Shown: positions 42,365 through 51,769 of the stretch, in pieces
Layout: each line of letters opens with the position of its first letter
Position numbering within the stretch: the stretch's first letter is position 1
DNA from: Alcanivorax sp.
GTDB lineage: Bacteria; Pseudomonadota; Gammaproteobacteria; Pseudomonadales; Alcanivoracaceae
NCBI RefSeq assembly: GCF_019431375.1
Contig: NZ_CP080267.1
Span: 2,545,933 to 2,609,932 of the forward strand
DNA length: 64,000 nt
Direction: 5' to 3'
Notes under the pieces: generated by a model
The model's input: the letters and a program-made list of their open reading frames with translations, nothing else
The model's database searches: none
Told to the model about the DNA's origin: nothing
Position numbers and translations under genes: made by a program

Positions 42365-43504
42365 TTATCGCCCGATAATTTCCCGGGAGATGATTTCCTT
42401 CATGATTTCGCTGGTGCCGCCATAGATGCGCTGGATGCGGGCATCCACGTAGTCGCGGGAGATGGGGTATTCCTGCATGTAGCCGTAACCACCAAACAGC
42501 TGCAGACATTTGTCGGCGACCACACCTTGCAGCTCAGTGGTGGTGAGCTTGGCAATGGAGGCGTTGGTGGCGGTGAGTTCGCCACGGTCATACTGGTCGA
42601 TGCACTGCTCGCCATAGGCGCGGTTAACCACCACCTGGGCGTGCAGGTCTGCCAGCACGAAGCGAGTGTTCTGCAAGCTGGAGATCGGCTTGCCGAAAGC
42701 CTGGCGCTCTTTGGTGTATTCGATGGTGCGCTCGATCATGCCTTCGCAGGCAGCGATGGCGCCCAGGGCCAGGATCAGGCGTTCGCGGGGCAGTTCGTTC
42801 ATCAGGTTGGCGAAGCCTTTACCTTCACCACCGAGGATCTGGTCGGCGCCCACTTTCACGTTTTCGAAGAACAGCTCGGAGGTGTCCGCAGCGTGGTGGC
42901 CCATTTTTTCCAGATTACGACCACGAGCGAAGCCCGGCAGGGAGCAGTCCACGGTGAACAGGGTCATGCCTTTGGAGCCGGCATTGGGGTCAGTCTTGGT
43001 GGCGAGTACGATGACGTCGCAGTGCTGGCCATTAGTGATGAAGGTTTTCTGGCCGCTGATGCTGTAGCCATCGCCGTCCTTGTCGGCACGGGTTTTCATG
43101 CCCTGCAGGTCGGAACCGGCGCCGGGCTCGGTCATGCCGATGGCGCCTACGGCTTCACCGCTGACCATTTTCGGCAGCCAGGTCTGTTTCTGCTCTTCCG
43201 TGCCCAGGTGCAGGATGTAGGGGGCAACGATATCGGAGTGCACGGAAATGTTGGAGGCCAGGGCACCGTAACCGGCGCGGGAGGCTTCTTCCACGATCAC
43301 CGCTGACAAGCGGAAGTTGGCGCCGAAGCCGCCGTACTCTTCCGGCACGTCCACGCACAGCAGGCCATTCTCGCCCAGCTTGTTCCACAGCTCACGGGGG
43401 AACATTTCGGCTTTTTCCCACTGGTCGTAGTGCGGGGCCACTTCGTTTTCGAGGAATTTTTTGACGTTGTCGCGGAACAGTTCGATTTCGTTTTGATCAA
43501 GCAT
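42365..43504 (-). CDS. acyl-CoA dehydrogenase
   Basis: The 379-residue flavoenzyme opens beta-oxidation. It begins MLDQNEIELFRDNVKKFLEN and contains IGMTEPGAGSDLQGMKTRA near residue 121 and QKTFITNGQHCDVIVLATK near 152 (FAD-contact segments); near 350 it reads LQLFGGYGYMQEYPISRDYVDARIQ, the family C-terminal signature. The catalytic base is probably the Glu in QIYGGTSEIMKEI (IYGGTSEI). It may serve alkane- or branched-chain-derived acyl-CoA; chain-length preference is not evident. It lies alone with its own terminator. Confidence 0.93.
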   Translation of the reverse strand: MLDQNEIELFRDNVKKFLENEVAPHYDQWEKAEMFPRELWNKLGENGLLCVDVPEEYGGFGANFRLSAVIVEEASRAGYGALASNISVHSDIVAPYILHLGTEEQKQTWLPKMVSGEAVGAIGMTEPGAGSDLQGMKTRADKDGDGYSISGQKTFITNGQHCDVIVLATKTDPNAGSKGMTLFTVDCSLPGFARGRNLEKMGHHAADTSELFFENVKVGADQILGGEGKGFANLMNELPRERLILALGAIAACEGMIERTIEYTKERQAFGKPISSLQNTRFVLADLHAQVVVNRAYGEQCIDQYDRGELTATNASIAKLTTTELQGVVADKCLQLFGGYGYMQEYPISRDYVDARIQRIYGGTSEIMKEIISREIIGR

Positions 43505-43675
43505 TTCAGACAGTCCTGTTGGTCAACGGCACCGCCCCCCGGACAGGGGGCCAGCGAATCTATGGCCAACATTCTAGCGGCACGGTGTGAAGGCAACATC
43601 ATCCGCGAGTGACTGTCCGGTCCGCTGTATACCGCTTCCCCGGGCGTTAACATTGCGTCGCGCCCTGCCGAGGAC

Positions 43676-43707
43676 GCTCCTGCAACGGACTTCCCCGCTG
43701 CAGGAGC
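43676..43707. other. hairpin downstream of the osmC-like gene
   Basis: Perfect 9-base stem GCTCCTGCA / TGCAGGAGC with a 14-base loop, 12 bases past the OsmC stop. No T tail on either strand, so a termination role is unproven. Confidence 0.5.
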
Positions 43708-43718
43708 GATGGGTTAGG

Positions 43719-44171
43719 TCAGATCGGCTCGATGCTGATCTCGGCCTTGAGGGAATTGGCCACGAAACAGTTGCGGTGTGCACTGGCGTGGAGCTTGTCC
43801 ATCGCAGCGGCATCCGGTTCCTGGCCATCATCGAACACCACCCGCGGGCGCAGCACGATACGGGTGATGGCCATGTGCCCATCGCCGGCCTTTTCCACAG
43901 TGCCGGCAGGCTGGTCGATGTAACTGAGCACCTTGAGACCCTGCTTGGCCGCGATCGACAGGAAGGTGAGCATATGACAGCTGGAGGTGGCGGCAATGAC
44001 CGCCTCGTCCGGGTTCACCCGGTTACCGCAGCCAAAATATTCCGGTGAGGCCGAGGCCTGCACCACTTCGCCACCGGCGAAGGTCCATTCGTGTTCCCGG
44101 TTGAAGTGTTCGTAATCGAACGACGCGCCCGGCTTGAGATGCCAGGCAACCGTTGCACCGTATTCACTCAT
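43719..44171 (-). CDS. OsmC/Ohr-family protein
   Basis: A 150-residue protein with the peroxide-reactive cysteine pair: CHMLTFLSIA (ATSSCHML, Cys near residue 65) and HRNCFVANSL (Cys near 134). FGCGNRVNPDEAVIAATSSC is the OsmC/Ohr core. Such proteins reduce organic hydroperoxides, useful with alkane oxidation; whether this one does so is inferred. It is upstream of the acyl-CoA dehydrogenase on the same strand, 214 bases away. Confidence 0.88.
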   Translation of the reverse strand: MSEYGATVAWHLKPGASFDYEHFNREHEWTFAGGEVVQASASPEYFGCGNRVNPDEAVIAATSSCHMLTFLSIAAKQGLKVLSYIDQPAGTVEKAGDGHMAITRIVLRPRVVFDDGQEPDAAAMDKLHASAHRNCFVANSLKAEISIEPI

Positions 44172-44259
44172 GATTTCGCTCCCTCTGTTGCATCACGGTT
44201 TTCTGTTCTCCTGCTTTAACCATGATCCCAGCCAATCGCTAATGCAACATTGTCGCGGA

Positions 44260-45114
44260 TCAAATCTCCGGCTTCGGCGATAACAGGCAACGCTCCACCT
44301 GATCCAGCACCCGATTGCTGTACAGCAGGGCGCAGTGACCCAGATACGGGACGTTGATATTGGCTTCAGCACCATCCAGCACCGCGGTGGATACCGGCAG
44401 CACGAAGTTGTCCAGGTTGGAGTAAATGGAGAAGAAGCGTGCATCGCCGGGGCAACCGCCGCCTTCCGCCAGCTCCTGCACAAAGGGGCTCTGGTAGCGC
44501 ATCTGCGCGGCAGAGCCCTGGGCCGGAAACAGGCCGGCGATGCGCGAGCCGTAGTGAGGGCTGCCCAGGGTGATCACCCGGTCGATCTTGCCGGCCAGGC
44601 CCAGGTTTTTCAGGGCGTAGCGGGTAAGCGGCCCACCCATGGAGTGGCAGACGATATGGGCTTTTTGCGCGCCGGTGGAGGCGAGGATGCGCTCCACATG
44701 GTCGTTGACCTGCTGGGCCAGTTTGCGAGCGTTGATGTGCGGCGGGGTGTAGCTCACCGAGTACACATTGCCCCAGCCGCGCCATTTCAACCGCCATTGC
44801 ATGAACAGGAAGTTGGCGCTGTTGCCGCCGTAGCCATGCACCAGAATCACCGGGGTCTCCCCGTGGTGGCGGCTGCGCACCGGCGAGGCGTCGTGGATCA
44901 GCCGCAGCGGGTAGCTGAATACCAGCACGGTGAGGCTGGCGGCTTCCTTGATGATCCCCACCGCGGTCGGCAACAGACGCAGCGGTTGCTCATCGGGAAG
45001 CTGTGCCTGCTCGGGAAAGCTGCGACGGTCGTAGAACCAGCACACATAGAACAGCAGGGTGATGGACACTGTGGTGAGTACCGCCAGTGCCAGAAGAAAA
45101 ATGATCAGACCCAT
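44260..45114 (-). CDS. membrane-anchored alpha/beta-hydrolase (lipase-like)
   Basis: The 284-residue protein has an N-terminal membrane helix (residues 4-24), then an alpha/beta-hydrolase fold: oxyanion-region VHGYGGN near residue 93, nucleophile elbow CHSMGGPLTRYALK near 158 (GxSxG variant with Cys at the first position), and Asp/His ligands further on (SNLDNFVLP and YLGHCALLYS). It resembles triacylglycerol-lipase/PGAP1-type esterases. Substrate unknown. It lies on the same strand as OsmC, 88 bases upstream. Confidence 0.8.
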   Translation of the reverse strand: MGLIIFLLALAVLTTVSITLLFYVCWFYDRRSFPEQAQLPDEQPLRLLPTAVGIIKEAASLTVLVFSYPLRLIHDASPVRSRHHGETPVILVHGYGGNSANFLFMQWRLKWRGWGNVYSVSYTPPHINARKLAQQVNDHVERILASTGAQKAHIVCHSMGGPLTRYALKNLGLAGKIDRVITLGSPHYGSRIAGLFPAQGSAAQMRYQSPFVQELAEGGGCPGDARFFSIYSNLDNFVLPVSTAVLDGAEANINVPYLGHCALLYSNRVLDQVERCLLSPKPEI

Positions 45115-45258
45115 CCCGTGATTACTCCATTGTTGTTTTTACCGACGCTAGGCCAGTGCCAGGACGGATGACGCGGCGCTGGTATGACTGTCGGACAAGG
45201 CGTGAAGAGAATTCACAATTGGTCGGCAATCACCGCGCAAAGGCAATTCTCAGCGGCA

Positions 45259-45343
45259 CTGTGGGAAGCGATGTTCACATCGCGAAAGGGGCCTGATTCA
45301 GGCCGTGCCGGCTTCTTCGCGATGTGAACATCGCTTCCCACAG
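45259..45343. repeat. REP-like pair with 28-bp perfect arms
   Basis: Arms 45259-45286 and 45316-45343 are perfect complements (CTGTGGGAAGCGATGTTCAC... and reverse), separated by 29 bases. The GTGGGAAGCGATG word resembles Pseudomonas REP units (TGTGGGAGCG...). It lies between two hydrolase genes on the same strand and may form a cruciform. Confidence 0.8.
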
Positions 45344-45360
45344 AAAGAAACCACGCCAAC

Positions 45361-46521
45361 CTAGTGCAGCCCCTGCTCTTGCAGCCAGGCAGTGCAGTGC
45401 GCCACCGCCTCGGCCAGTTTGTCGTTCTGCCCGAAGTAATAGTGGTTGGCTCCGGTCACTTCGCGCAGGGTGGCCTGCCCTGATTGGAACCCGCCGAAGA
45501 GCCGGCGGGTATGGCTGGGGGTGCAGGCATTGTCTGCGGTATTACCAATCACCAGGGCGGGCACGCGGATGCGCCCGGCGCAGGCCGGGCCATTGGCGCG
45601 GGAATCGTCATAGCTCCACTGACTCAGCCAGCCGCGCAGGGTGTTGAAACGGGCCAGGGCCACCGGGCCGTTGTTGACGGTTCGCGGGTCGCCCAGATAA
45701 CAGGTCCCCGGCGGGCGTTCATTGGGGTCTTGCTGCGGGTCCAGCCAACGGACGTCGCACATGGTGCGATGGACGATAAAGCCGTATTCCTCGTTGGGCA
45801 GACCGCGGTTTCGAAAATCCGCCAGTTTCTCTTTCACCCAACCGGTGATGCGCCGGTTGCGGTCGATCTGCGCCTGGCGGAAACGAGCCACGAATGCCTC
45901 GCTGTAGGGCGGCTGGTTGGGGCAGTCCGGATGATAAATATCCAGCTCCCGGTCCCGATGCTCCGGATCGCTTTCATCCAGCACGGACGGGTCCAACCAT
46001 TCGGTCATGGTAATAGCCCGGGACACATGGGCGGCCAGCAGCATGATCCCGTCGGCGGGGATCAGTTTCCGGGCCGTCAGGTCGTAGGGGTCTCCCGCCG
46101 GGGTGTCGGTGATCTGCGGATCTTCCGCTTCCGCCTGGTAAAGCAGACTCAGGGAGCCGCCGCCGGACCATCCCGCCAGCACCACTTTTTCAAACCCGAG
46201 GCGCTCTTTGGCATCGCGCACGCAGGCCCCCAGATCCGCCACCACCTTTTCCATCAGCAGGGCGCTGTCGGCGCCCCGGTAGCGACTGTTGCAATAGATC
46301 ACCGACAGCCCCGCTTTGGCCAGCGCCGAGACCATGGGCAGGTAGGCACCGCCGCCCACCGGATGCATGAAGATCACCACGGTCTTGCCCGGGCCGCTTT
46401 TCGGGGTAAGCAAATGGGACTCCAGCGCCACCAGATCCATGGGACCGGCGTAGGTATCCTTGAAACGCGATGGCTCAGTGAAAGTCACCAGATAGGGGGT
46501 GCGGTCATAGTGTTTGCTCAT
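45361..46521 (-). CDS. alpha/beta-hydrolase, esterase-like
   Basis: The 386-residue protein has a hydrolase fold: FMHPVGGGAYLPM near residue 51, a nucleophile elbow VLAGWSGGGSLSLLYQ near 116 (GWSGG), and ANHYYFGQ near the C-terminus (candidate catalytic His). The acid is probably in VIGNTADNACTPSHT. Substrate unknown. The ATG at 46521 overlaps the stop of the upstream VOC gene (ATGA), which decides the start; the longer frame upstream is only the VOC gene region. Confidence 0.8.
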   Translation of the reverse strand: MSKHYDRTPYLVTFTEPSRFKDTYAGPMDLVALESHLLTPKSGPGKTVVIFMHPVGGGAYLPMVSALAKAGLSVIYCNSRYRGADSALLMEKVVADLGACVRDAKERLGFEKVVLAGWSGGGSLSLLYQAEAEDPQITDTPAGDPYDLTARKLIPADGIMLLAAHVSRAITMTEWLDPSVLDESDPEHRDRELDIYHPDCPNQPPYSEAFVARFRQAQIDRNRRITGWVKEKLADFRNRGLPNEEYGFIVHRTMCDVRWLDPQQDPNERPPGTCYLGDPRTVNNGPVALARFNTLRGWLSQWSYDDSRANGPACAGRIRVPALVIGNTADNACTPSHTRRLFGGFQSGQATLREVTGANHYYFGQNDKLAEAVAHCTAWLQEQGLH

Positions 46522-47144
46522 TGCGGCGCGTCCTTGTTGCTGGCGTTCTTGATCCTGGAGAAGTCCGCCTTGCTCATGTCGATGCCACGCAGGTCCAGGG
46601 CGTCGGCACCGAAGGTCTGCTCTTTCAGGGCACGGGTCTTTTCGGTCCATGCCTTGAGCAGGCTGTGGGCGTTGGCCGCGTCTTCCGCCACTACCGCCTC
46701 ATAGCTGGCATCCTTGATGGTGATTTCCAGCGGGATGCCGTTGGGGTCGAAGAAATAGATGGAGTGGATAAAGTCATGGTCGATGGGCCCAAAGCAGGGG
46801 CGGCCGGCCTGGTTGATGCGGCGGCGCCAGGCTTTCAGTTCTTCCCGGGTATCCACTTCAAAGGCCAGGTGTAAGTCAAAGGCGCTGCGCGGGCGGAACA
46901 GTTTTTCGTCGGCACCATCCGGGGCATCGAAGAAGGCGATGAAGTTGTCATCGCCCATCTTGAAGAACAGGTGCATGTAGTCGATCTTGCGCCCGGTGCC
47001 CGGCTCTTCGTCGAAGACCATGGCCAGGGTCAGCGGCAGGCCCAGCACATCCTCGTAAAACCAGCGGGTCTGCTCCGCATCGCGGCAACGGTAGGCGCTG
47101 TGGTGTACATGCTTGAGCATGGCGCAATCCGGCAGGCTGCTCAT
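46518..47144 (-). CDS. VOC-family protein (glyoxalase/dioxygenase-like)
   Basis: The 208-residue protein starts MSSLPDCAMLKHVHHSAYRC and has a VOC fold with metal-type ligands in HHSAYRC, DLHLAFEVD near residue 92, and GIPLEITIKD near 140. Such proteins act as glyoxalases, extradiol dioxygenases or binding proteins. The last 60 residues are an extra alpha-helical region. It is translationally coupled to the esterase and opposite to the HMG-CoA lyase gene, 163 bases apart. Substrate unknown. Confidence 0.75.
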   Translation of the reverse strand: MSSLPDCAMLKHVHHSAYRCRDAEQTRWFYEDVLGLPLTLAMVFDEEPGTGRKIDYMHLFFKMGDDNFIAFFDAPDGADEKLFRPRSAFDLHLAFEVDTREELKAWRRRINQAGRPCFGPIDHDFIHSIYFFDPNGIPLEITIKDASYEAVVAEDAANAHSLLKAWTEKTRALKEQTFGADALDLRGIDMSKADFSRIKNASNKDAPQ

Positions 47145-47307
47145 GGTTGGCTCCCGATTGTTGTCGATATTCGGGTGCCATTGTTGCCACAGGCGAGCCG
47201 GGAACTGAAAACCGAAACCACCAAGAACCTGTCAGTTCTGGCCACTCGCGCCAGACCGGCGACGGTGGCAAACTGTCCGCCTCTTTATTGGCAGCACGGC
47301 AACGCAA

Positions 47308-48231
47308 ATGGCAGACCAGGCAATCATCAACGAAGTGGGCCTCCGCGACGGCCTTCAGAATCAACCGGTTACCGTGGACACGGACACCAAGGCCCGGCTG
47401 GCCCAGCTACTGGTGGATGCCGGTATGCGCTACCTGGAGCCGGTGAGCTTTGTCAGTCCCAAGGCAATCCCGCAGATGGCCGACGCCGCCGCGCTGACCC
47501 CTCTGCTGCCACAGGGTGACGACCTGCACTACACGGCTCTGATCCCCAACCTGAAGGGCTATCAGCTGGCCAAAGAAGCAGGCTACCCCACGGTAGCTCT
47601 GGTGCTGTCCACCACGGATTCCTTCAACGAACGCAACCTGCGCATGAGCCTGGAGCAGGCGGCACAGAGCTGCGAGGCGATTATTGCGGCGGCCAGGGAA
47701 GACGGCATTGCCACGCGTACCTATATCTCCGGCGCCTTCGCCTGCCCCTACGATGGCCCGGTGCCGGTGAGCCTGCCCCAACAGCTGGCCGAGCGCATGT
47801 TCGCCGCCGGCAGTGACGAGGTAGCCATTGCCGACACCATCGGCGCCGGCAACCCGCAGCAGATGAAAGCCATCATGGCGCCGCTGATCCGCGACTTCGG
47901 GGCCGAACGGTTCTATGTGCACCTGCACGACACCCGCGGGCTGGCCGCGGCCATGGCCTGGGAAGCCGCGGATCTGGGGGTGCGAAAATTCGATGCCTCG
48001 GTGGGCGGCCTGGGTGGCTGCCCCTTCGCGCCGGGCGCCACCGGTAACATGGCCACGGAGGACCTGGTGTACCTGCTGGAAAGCTGCGGACTGAACACCG
48101 GCATCCAAATCGACGGCCTGCGCGAGGCGGTGGCCCTGGCCGCCGAAGCCACCCAGCGTCCCCTGGGTGGGCGCATTCTCGACTGGATGGCCTCCCAGGA
48201 AAAACAGGGCAAGACGCCCTGCCTGTGGTAA
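47308..48231 (+). CDS. mvaB: hydroxymethylglutaryl-CoA lyase
   Basis: HMG-CoA lyase cleaves HMG-CoA to acetyl-CoA and acetoacetate in leucine breakdown. The 307-residue TIM-barrel protein has NEVGLRDGLQNQP near residue 9 (catalytic Arg-Asp), VSPKAIPQMAD near 49, HLHDTRGLAAA near 208 (metal-binding His) and GGLGGCPFAPGATGN near 232 (catalytic-Cys loop), all diagnostic. Its last 21 codons and stop are repeated exactly at 57158-57221, and the DNA after the stop is different from the ancestral downstream sequence, so the gene end is a junction of the candidate island. Confidence 0.95.
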   Translation: MADQAIINEVGLRDGLQNQPVTVDTDTKARLAQLLVDAGMRYLEPVSFVSPKAIPQMADAAALTPLLPQGDDLHYTALIPNLKGYQLAKEAGYPTVALVLSTTDSFNERNLRMSLEQAAQSCEAIIAAAREDGIATRTYISGAFACPYDGPVPVSLPQQLAERMFAAGSDEVAIADTIGAGNPQQMKAIMAPLIRDFGAERFYVHLHDTRGLAAAMAWEAADLGVRKFDASVGGLGGCPFAPGATGNMATEDLVYLLESCGLNTGIQIDGLREAVALAAEATQRPLGGRILDWMASQEKQGKTPCLW

Positions 48232-48232
48232 T
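48169..48232 (+). repeat. 64-bp direct repeat, left copy
   Basis: Covers the last 21 codons and stop of mvaB plus one base. It is identical to 57158-57221. Together the repeats bound an 8989-bp segment, as left and right junctions of an integration. The left copy is the functional gene end. Confidence 0.9.
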
Positions 48233-48266
48233 CAAAAAAATTCGCACCGAACCCTTTGTAAAAAAC

Positions 48267-48296
48267 GCCGGGCAGTATGAATGCCCGGCATTTTTT
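48267..48296. terminator. bidirectional terminator between mvaB and lipoprotein
   Basis: Stem GCCGGGCA / TGCCCGGC with a 7-base loop, A-run left and T-run right. It lies inside the island, 36 bases from the mvaB stop, so mvaB now uses an island-borne terminator. Confidence 0.9.
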
Positions 48297-48314
48297 GAGT
48301 CCTTACCTTGCTTT

Positions 48315-50843
48315 TCAGGGGGTGTAGGGATAGCGAAACTCGCCTGACAACGAGATTGAATTATCGTTACCCGGCAAAACGGGTGCCATATTCCTGGCTA
48401 CCAGCGTGGCGATATAGCTCCCCTCTACCATTCCGTCACTGACGCTGGTGACATTGATAGTGCAAGACGCCCCTTCAGACAGATTCTGTGTGCCTGATTG
48501 AGTATAGGTGGCACCGTACGGAATATCCGCGGGGGTAGAGATCGTCATGGTCGGTTTCAGACCGCCCACATCCGTGTTGCAGGTAAAGCTGCCGACCTGC
48601 ATGGGAATATTGGACCACACCATCCGCATCTGGTTGTTTGGGGATTCCAGATCATCAAACAGGCGGAAGAAGAAGCCATTGGTGCCGTTGGAAGAGACCT
48701 CCGATGCCAATAGGAACCGCTCACCGGCCACAAAATGGGTGCTGCCCTCATCGATGGTCATGCTGATGCCCTGCGCCTCACTGCCCAGCGCACCATCGTC
48801 ACCGTTATTGGCGGCATGGAAGGTCTGGGTAGTGAAGTTGCGGAACTTGCCGTGTACAACCAGGGTCCGCTCCGCTTCCGGCAGTTCGATATCGCCTGTT
48901 CCCAGGCCGGAGCCAAAGGCAGCACCACTTCCGTTGCTGGGCCCCATCAGGGTAGCGGTGTACGAACCGATATACTTGCGCCCGGCATTTTGTTCGATGG
49001 TAACGGTGCAATTACCCCCGTTGGCACTCTGGAACTTGAACAGGGGATCGCTGACGGTGATCCAGCCCATCTTCAGGGTCACTTCGGTGTCACCATCGTC
49101 GCAGCTGTATTGGCCCGCCGCCGGGTTGTTGTTGCTGCCGGCCTGCAGTTGGAATTTCAGCGCATGGTCCGGATGGGAGCCATCCAGCAGGGGTCGGCCA
49201 CCCAGGAAATGCCCGGAGCGCATCTCACGGGTACCACTATCAATCGTCATGTCCCAACGAATCTCGTCCGCCAGGGCCGGCGCTTCGCCTTCGGTACCGG
49301 TGTGAATAAAGATTCGGAACTGGCCACCGCCCAGAGTGATCTGCTCATCATCCTTGTCGTTGCCCAGGGTGGCACTGATGATGTGTCCTTCCGTGGCGCC
49401 GTTGCTAAAGTGGTAATCCACATCCAGTTCGCATTCGGTCGCAGTCCAGATTTTCTGAAGCGGCGGCGTGGCGGCATAGTCAACCGTCAGCAAGGACACT
49501 CCCGTGCTGGCGCTGCACAACTGGGTCCCCAAGGCGCCATGGGCCACGTTCACCTGGACCCAGATCAGATCATCACCATTAAACGGTTTGCTATCAATGG
49601 TGTTGAAATCACTGTCATAGTTGTGAGCGCGGATCTGACGCTTGGCGGTGGTTGCCATGAACGATTCAATAAAGGGTTGCTCCATGGCCCAGATCTTTCC
49701 GTCATGCATAACGGCAACCCCGTTACGCATATCGAGCAACTCTGCGCCTGGCTCTGGCACCGGATCGGTGTTCTCTTCCTGAATCAAGGCACGCGTGGTG
49801 GCGCCGGCACCGTCATCATGGATGATTTCGATGACTTCAAGATCCGCATTGAGATATAGCCGAACCCGCTCATCGCTATCTGACTGACCATAGTTCACAG
49901 CCACCCGACGATCCGCCTCGACGCTCTTGCGATCGTAAATGGCAACAATGTCGGCAACGACAAAGCTGGTTCCGGTATCAAAATCAATATCGCCCTGGGC
50001 TGAAATCGTGACGGTGCCACGCTCATGATCACGGGTGGCGGTGCCACAGCTTGCGCAGTAGCCGGGGTTGCCCTCGCCGGTGCCGATTACCGTATAGGTA
50101 CCGGCATAATCCGTCAGCACATCCAGGTTCACTGGCAGTTCAGGGTCTACCGGTTCTTCCTTTTTCGGGGCGTCCGGGAACTGGTTCAGGTTACCGTCTT
50201 TCACCAGGTTCAACAGGGCGCTGTAATCGGCAATGGAGGGGTCATCATCAATGGCCTCCTGGATTGCATCCAGAACCTGGTCCCAGGCATCGCCAATCAC
50301 CAGTTCTGTGCTGAACGGATCCCCACCAGGCAGCACAAAACCGGCATTGGTCATGGCGGTGAGCAGCTCGGTTTTCTTGCTGGCAATGGTGCTGGCATCT
50401 GGCCAGTTGGCCGGTGTGGCGATCCAGCTACCGTCCGCCAGGCCGGTAGTAAGTGCCAGCACCATATCGGTGATCGGGGTGATATTAATAGTGCCCGGTT
50501 GACTGGCATAGCTGCGCAAGGTCACCGATGGCGTCCCGCCAGTAACAGTTAATACACAAGGCAGCGCTGTGCTGGCAATGTTGCCCGTCCATGATCCATC
50601 AGCATTGGTGATGACGGTGGAGGCAAATCCACTACCGTCGACACATTCAGCGTTTACGGTTCCGGCCTGAATAGCGGCACCTATTGCCGCGGTACCGGTG
50701 AGGCTGGAAGAGGAGGGTATGGGGGGATTTTCGCCCCCCGAGCCACTGCGATTACTGCTGCTGTCACCACCACAGCCAGTGACCGCCAGGACAATACCCA
50801 GCAGCACCGCATGAAAAATGAACGTCCCTATTCCTGTCTTCAT
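48315..50843 (-). CDS. large lipoprotein of the island, paralogue 1
   Basis: The 842-residue protein starts MKTGIGTFIFHAVLLGIVLA with lipobox VTGC, then an acidic Ser/Gly linker and a carboxypeptidase-like module (GTAAIGAAIQAGTVNAECVD). Roughly 1-360 is homologous to the 55146-57077 protein; both share PGYCxSCG, GTVTI-AQGDIDFD, DIVAIYDRK and SDSDERVRLYLN. The C-terminal 480 residues are unique, with beta-rich repeats. ATG 50843 is used because the upstream ATG at 50885 lies in a probable -10 box (TATGAT). A CCCC-N8-GGGG palindrome lies 74 bases upstream. Function unknown. Confidence 0.65.
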   Translation of the reverse strand: MKTGIGTFIFHAVLLGIVLAVTGCGGDSSSNRSGSGGENPPIPSSSSLTGTAAIGAAIQAGTVNAECVDGSGFASTVITNADGSWTGNIASTALPCVLTVTGGTPSVTLRSYASQPGTINITPITDMVLALTTGLADGSWIATPANWPDASTIASKKTELLTAMTNAGFVLPGGDPFSTELVIGDAWDQVLDAIQEAIDDDPSIADYSALLNLVKDGNLNQFPDAPKKEEPVDPELPVNLDVLTDYAGTYTVIGTGEGNPGYCASCGTATRDHERGTVTISAQGDIDFDTGTSFVVADIVAIYDRKSVEADRRVAVNYGQSDSDERVRLYLNADLEVIEIIHDDGAGATTRALIQEENTDPVPEPGAELLDMRNGVAVMHDGKIWAMEQPFIESFMATTAKRQIRAHNYDSDFNTIDSKPFNGDDLIWVQVNVAHGALGTQLCSASTGVSLLTVDYAATPPLQKIWTATECELDVDYHFSNGATEGHIISATLGNDKDDEQITLGGGQFRIFIHTGTEGEAPALADEIRWDMTIDSGTREMRSGHFLGGRPLLDGSHPDHALKFQLQAGSNNNPAAGQYSCDDGDTEVTLKMGWITVSDPLFKFQSANGGNCTVTIEQNAGRKYIGSYTATLMGPSNGSGAAFGSGLGTGDIELPEAERTLVVHGKFRNFTTQTFHAANNGDDGALGSEAQGISMTIDEGSTHFVAGERFLLASEVSSNGTNGFFFRLFDDLESPNNQMRMVWSNIPMQVGSFTCNTDVGGLKPTMTISTPADIPYGATYTQSGTQNLSEGASCTINVTSVSDGMVEGSYIATLVARNMAPVLPGNDNSISLSGEFRYPYTP

Positions 50844-50909
50844 ACCCGATACCCACGCTGATTGATGAAACGATTTCAACATCATAGGGCTGACAGGAAA
50901 TTTTCAGCA

Positions 50910-50925
50910 CCCCTTAAACACGGGG
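50910..50925. promoter_or_regulatory. CCCC-N8-GGGG palindrome upstream of lipoprotein 1
   Basis: CCCCTTAAACACGGGG, centred 74 bases from the ATG of the 50843 gene. TATGAT starts about 23 bases later on the minus strand, so the palindrome would occupy an activator position at the promoter. Similar palindromes occur at 51724 and 57140. A binding site for the island regulator is inferred. Confidence 0.5.
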
Positions 50926-50950
50926 GTATAGAACCAATAACAACAACGGA

Positions 50951-51595
50951 TCAGGAAGGATTCACCAAACCCATATGAATCGCCTTGAGAGTGGCTTCTG
51001 CCCGGGTATTCACCTGCAACTTGGCATACACATTCTTCATGTAACCTGCAGCCGTGTAATGGGAAATGCCCAATTTTTCTGCAGCATATTTGACACTTAA
51101 TCCCTTGGCTATCAGGGTCAGAATATCCCTCTCTCTTCGGGTGAGCGTCGCCTCTCTTTCACTGAAATCCGGATGAAACTGCTCAAGTAATCGGCGTGCT
51201 ATAGAGGCAGAAAGAGGCGGCCGCCCCGCCAGAATGCCTGCTAGCTGCTCGCCAAATTCCGGCTCGGCATCATCTTTCAACAGGTAACCGTCAGCGCCAG
51301 CGCGCAAAGAGCCGAACAAATGCTCGGAATCATCAAAAATGGTCGTTACCACGCATAGTGAATGACGATTCACTTCCTTAAAAGGGCGCACCAGGGCTAC
51401 GCCATCACCATCCGGCAATCCCAAGTCAACCAGTGCAAGGTCGTAGGGTCCTGCTGCTATTTTTAGCCTGGCATCTGCCAGAGTAGCCACCTGATCAACC
51501 GTTTCCGGAGTCAATAAATTCGATACCTGTGTATGCAGCCAATCCGCCACATCAGGCAGATCTTCCACAATCAAAACCTGCCTGATTGCATTCAT
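50951..51595 (-). CDS. NarL/LuxR-family response regulator
   Basis: The 214-residue protein has a receiver domain with phospho-acceptor Asp57 (LALVDLGLPDGDG) and an output helix-turn-helix around residues 150-207 (LTRRERDILTLIAKGLSVKY, then ISHYTAAGYMKNVYAKLQVN). It is divergent from a histidine kinase (174-base gap). Together they form a two-component pair. I infer that this regulator binds the CCCC-N8-GGGG palindromes in the island. Stimulus unknown. Confidence 0.88.
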   Translation of the reverse strand: MNAIRQVLIVEDLPDVADWLHTQVSNLLTPETVDQVATLADARLKIAAGPYDLALVDLGLPDGDGVALVRPFKEVNRHSLCVVTTIFDDSEHLFGSLRAGADGYLLKDDAEPEFGEQLAGILAGRPPLSASIARRLLEQFHPDFSEREATLTRRERDILTLIAKGLSVKYAAEKLGISHYTAAGYMKNVYAKLQVNTRAEATLKAIHMGLVNPS

Positions 51596-51723
51596 TCTTG
51601 AGCTCCAAAAACCAGGGAAATAAAACTGTGATTCAACACACAGAAATCATATATTCTTCAGCATTGTAAAAACAATTTACTCGAAGAAACGTAGTAGTAG
51701 TCGCTAGAGGCCCCATGAATCAA

Positions 51724-51739
51724 CCCCTCAAAAAAGGGG
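51724..51739. promoter_or_regulatory. CCCC-N8-GGGG palindrome upstream of kinase
   Basis: CCCCTCAAAAAAGGGG, 30 bases before the kinase ATG. It matches the palindrome at 50910 at 13 of 16 positions. It lies in the gap shared with the response-regulator gene, so autoregulation is possible. Confidence 0.5.
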
Positions 51740-51769
51740 CCGGCGCCACTTTACATATAGGTAACATGC

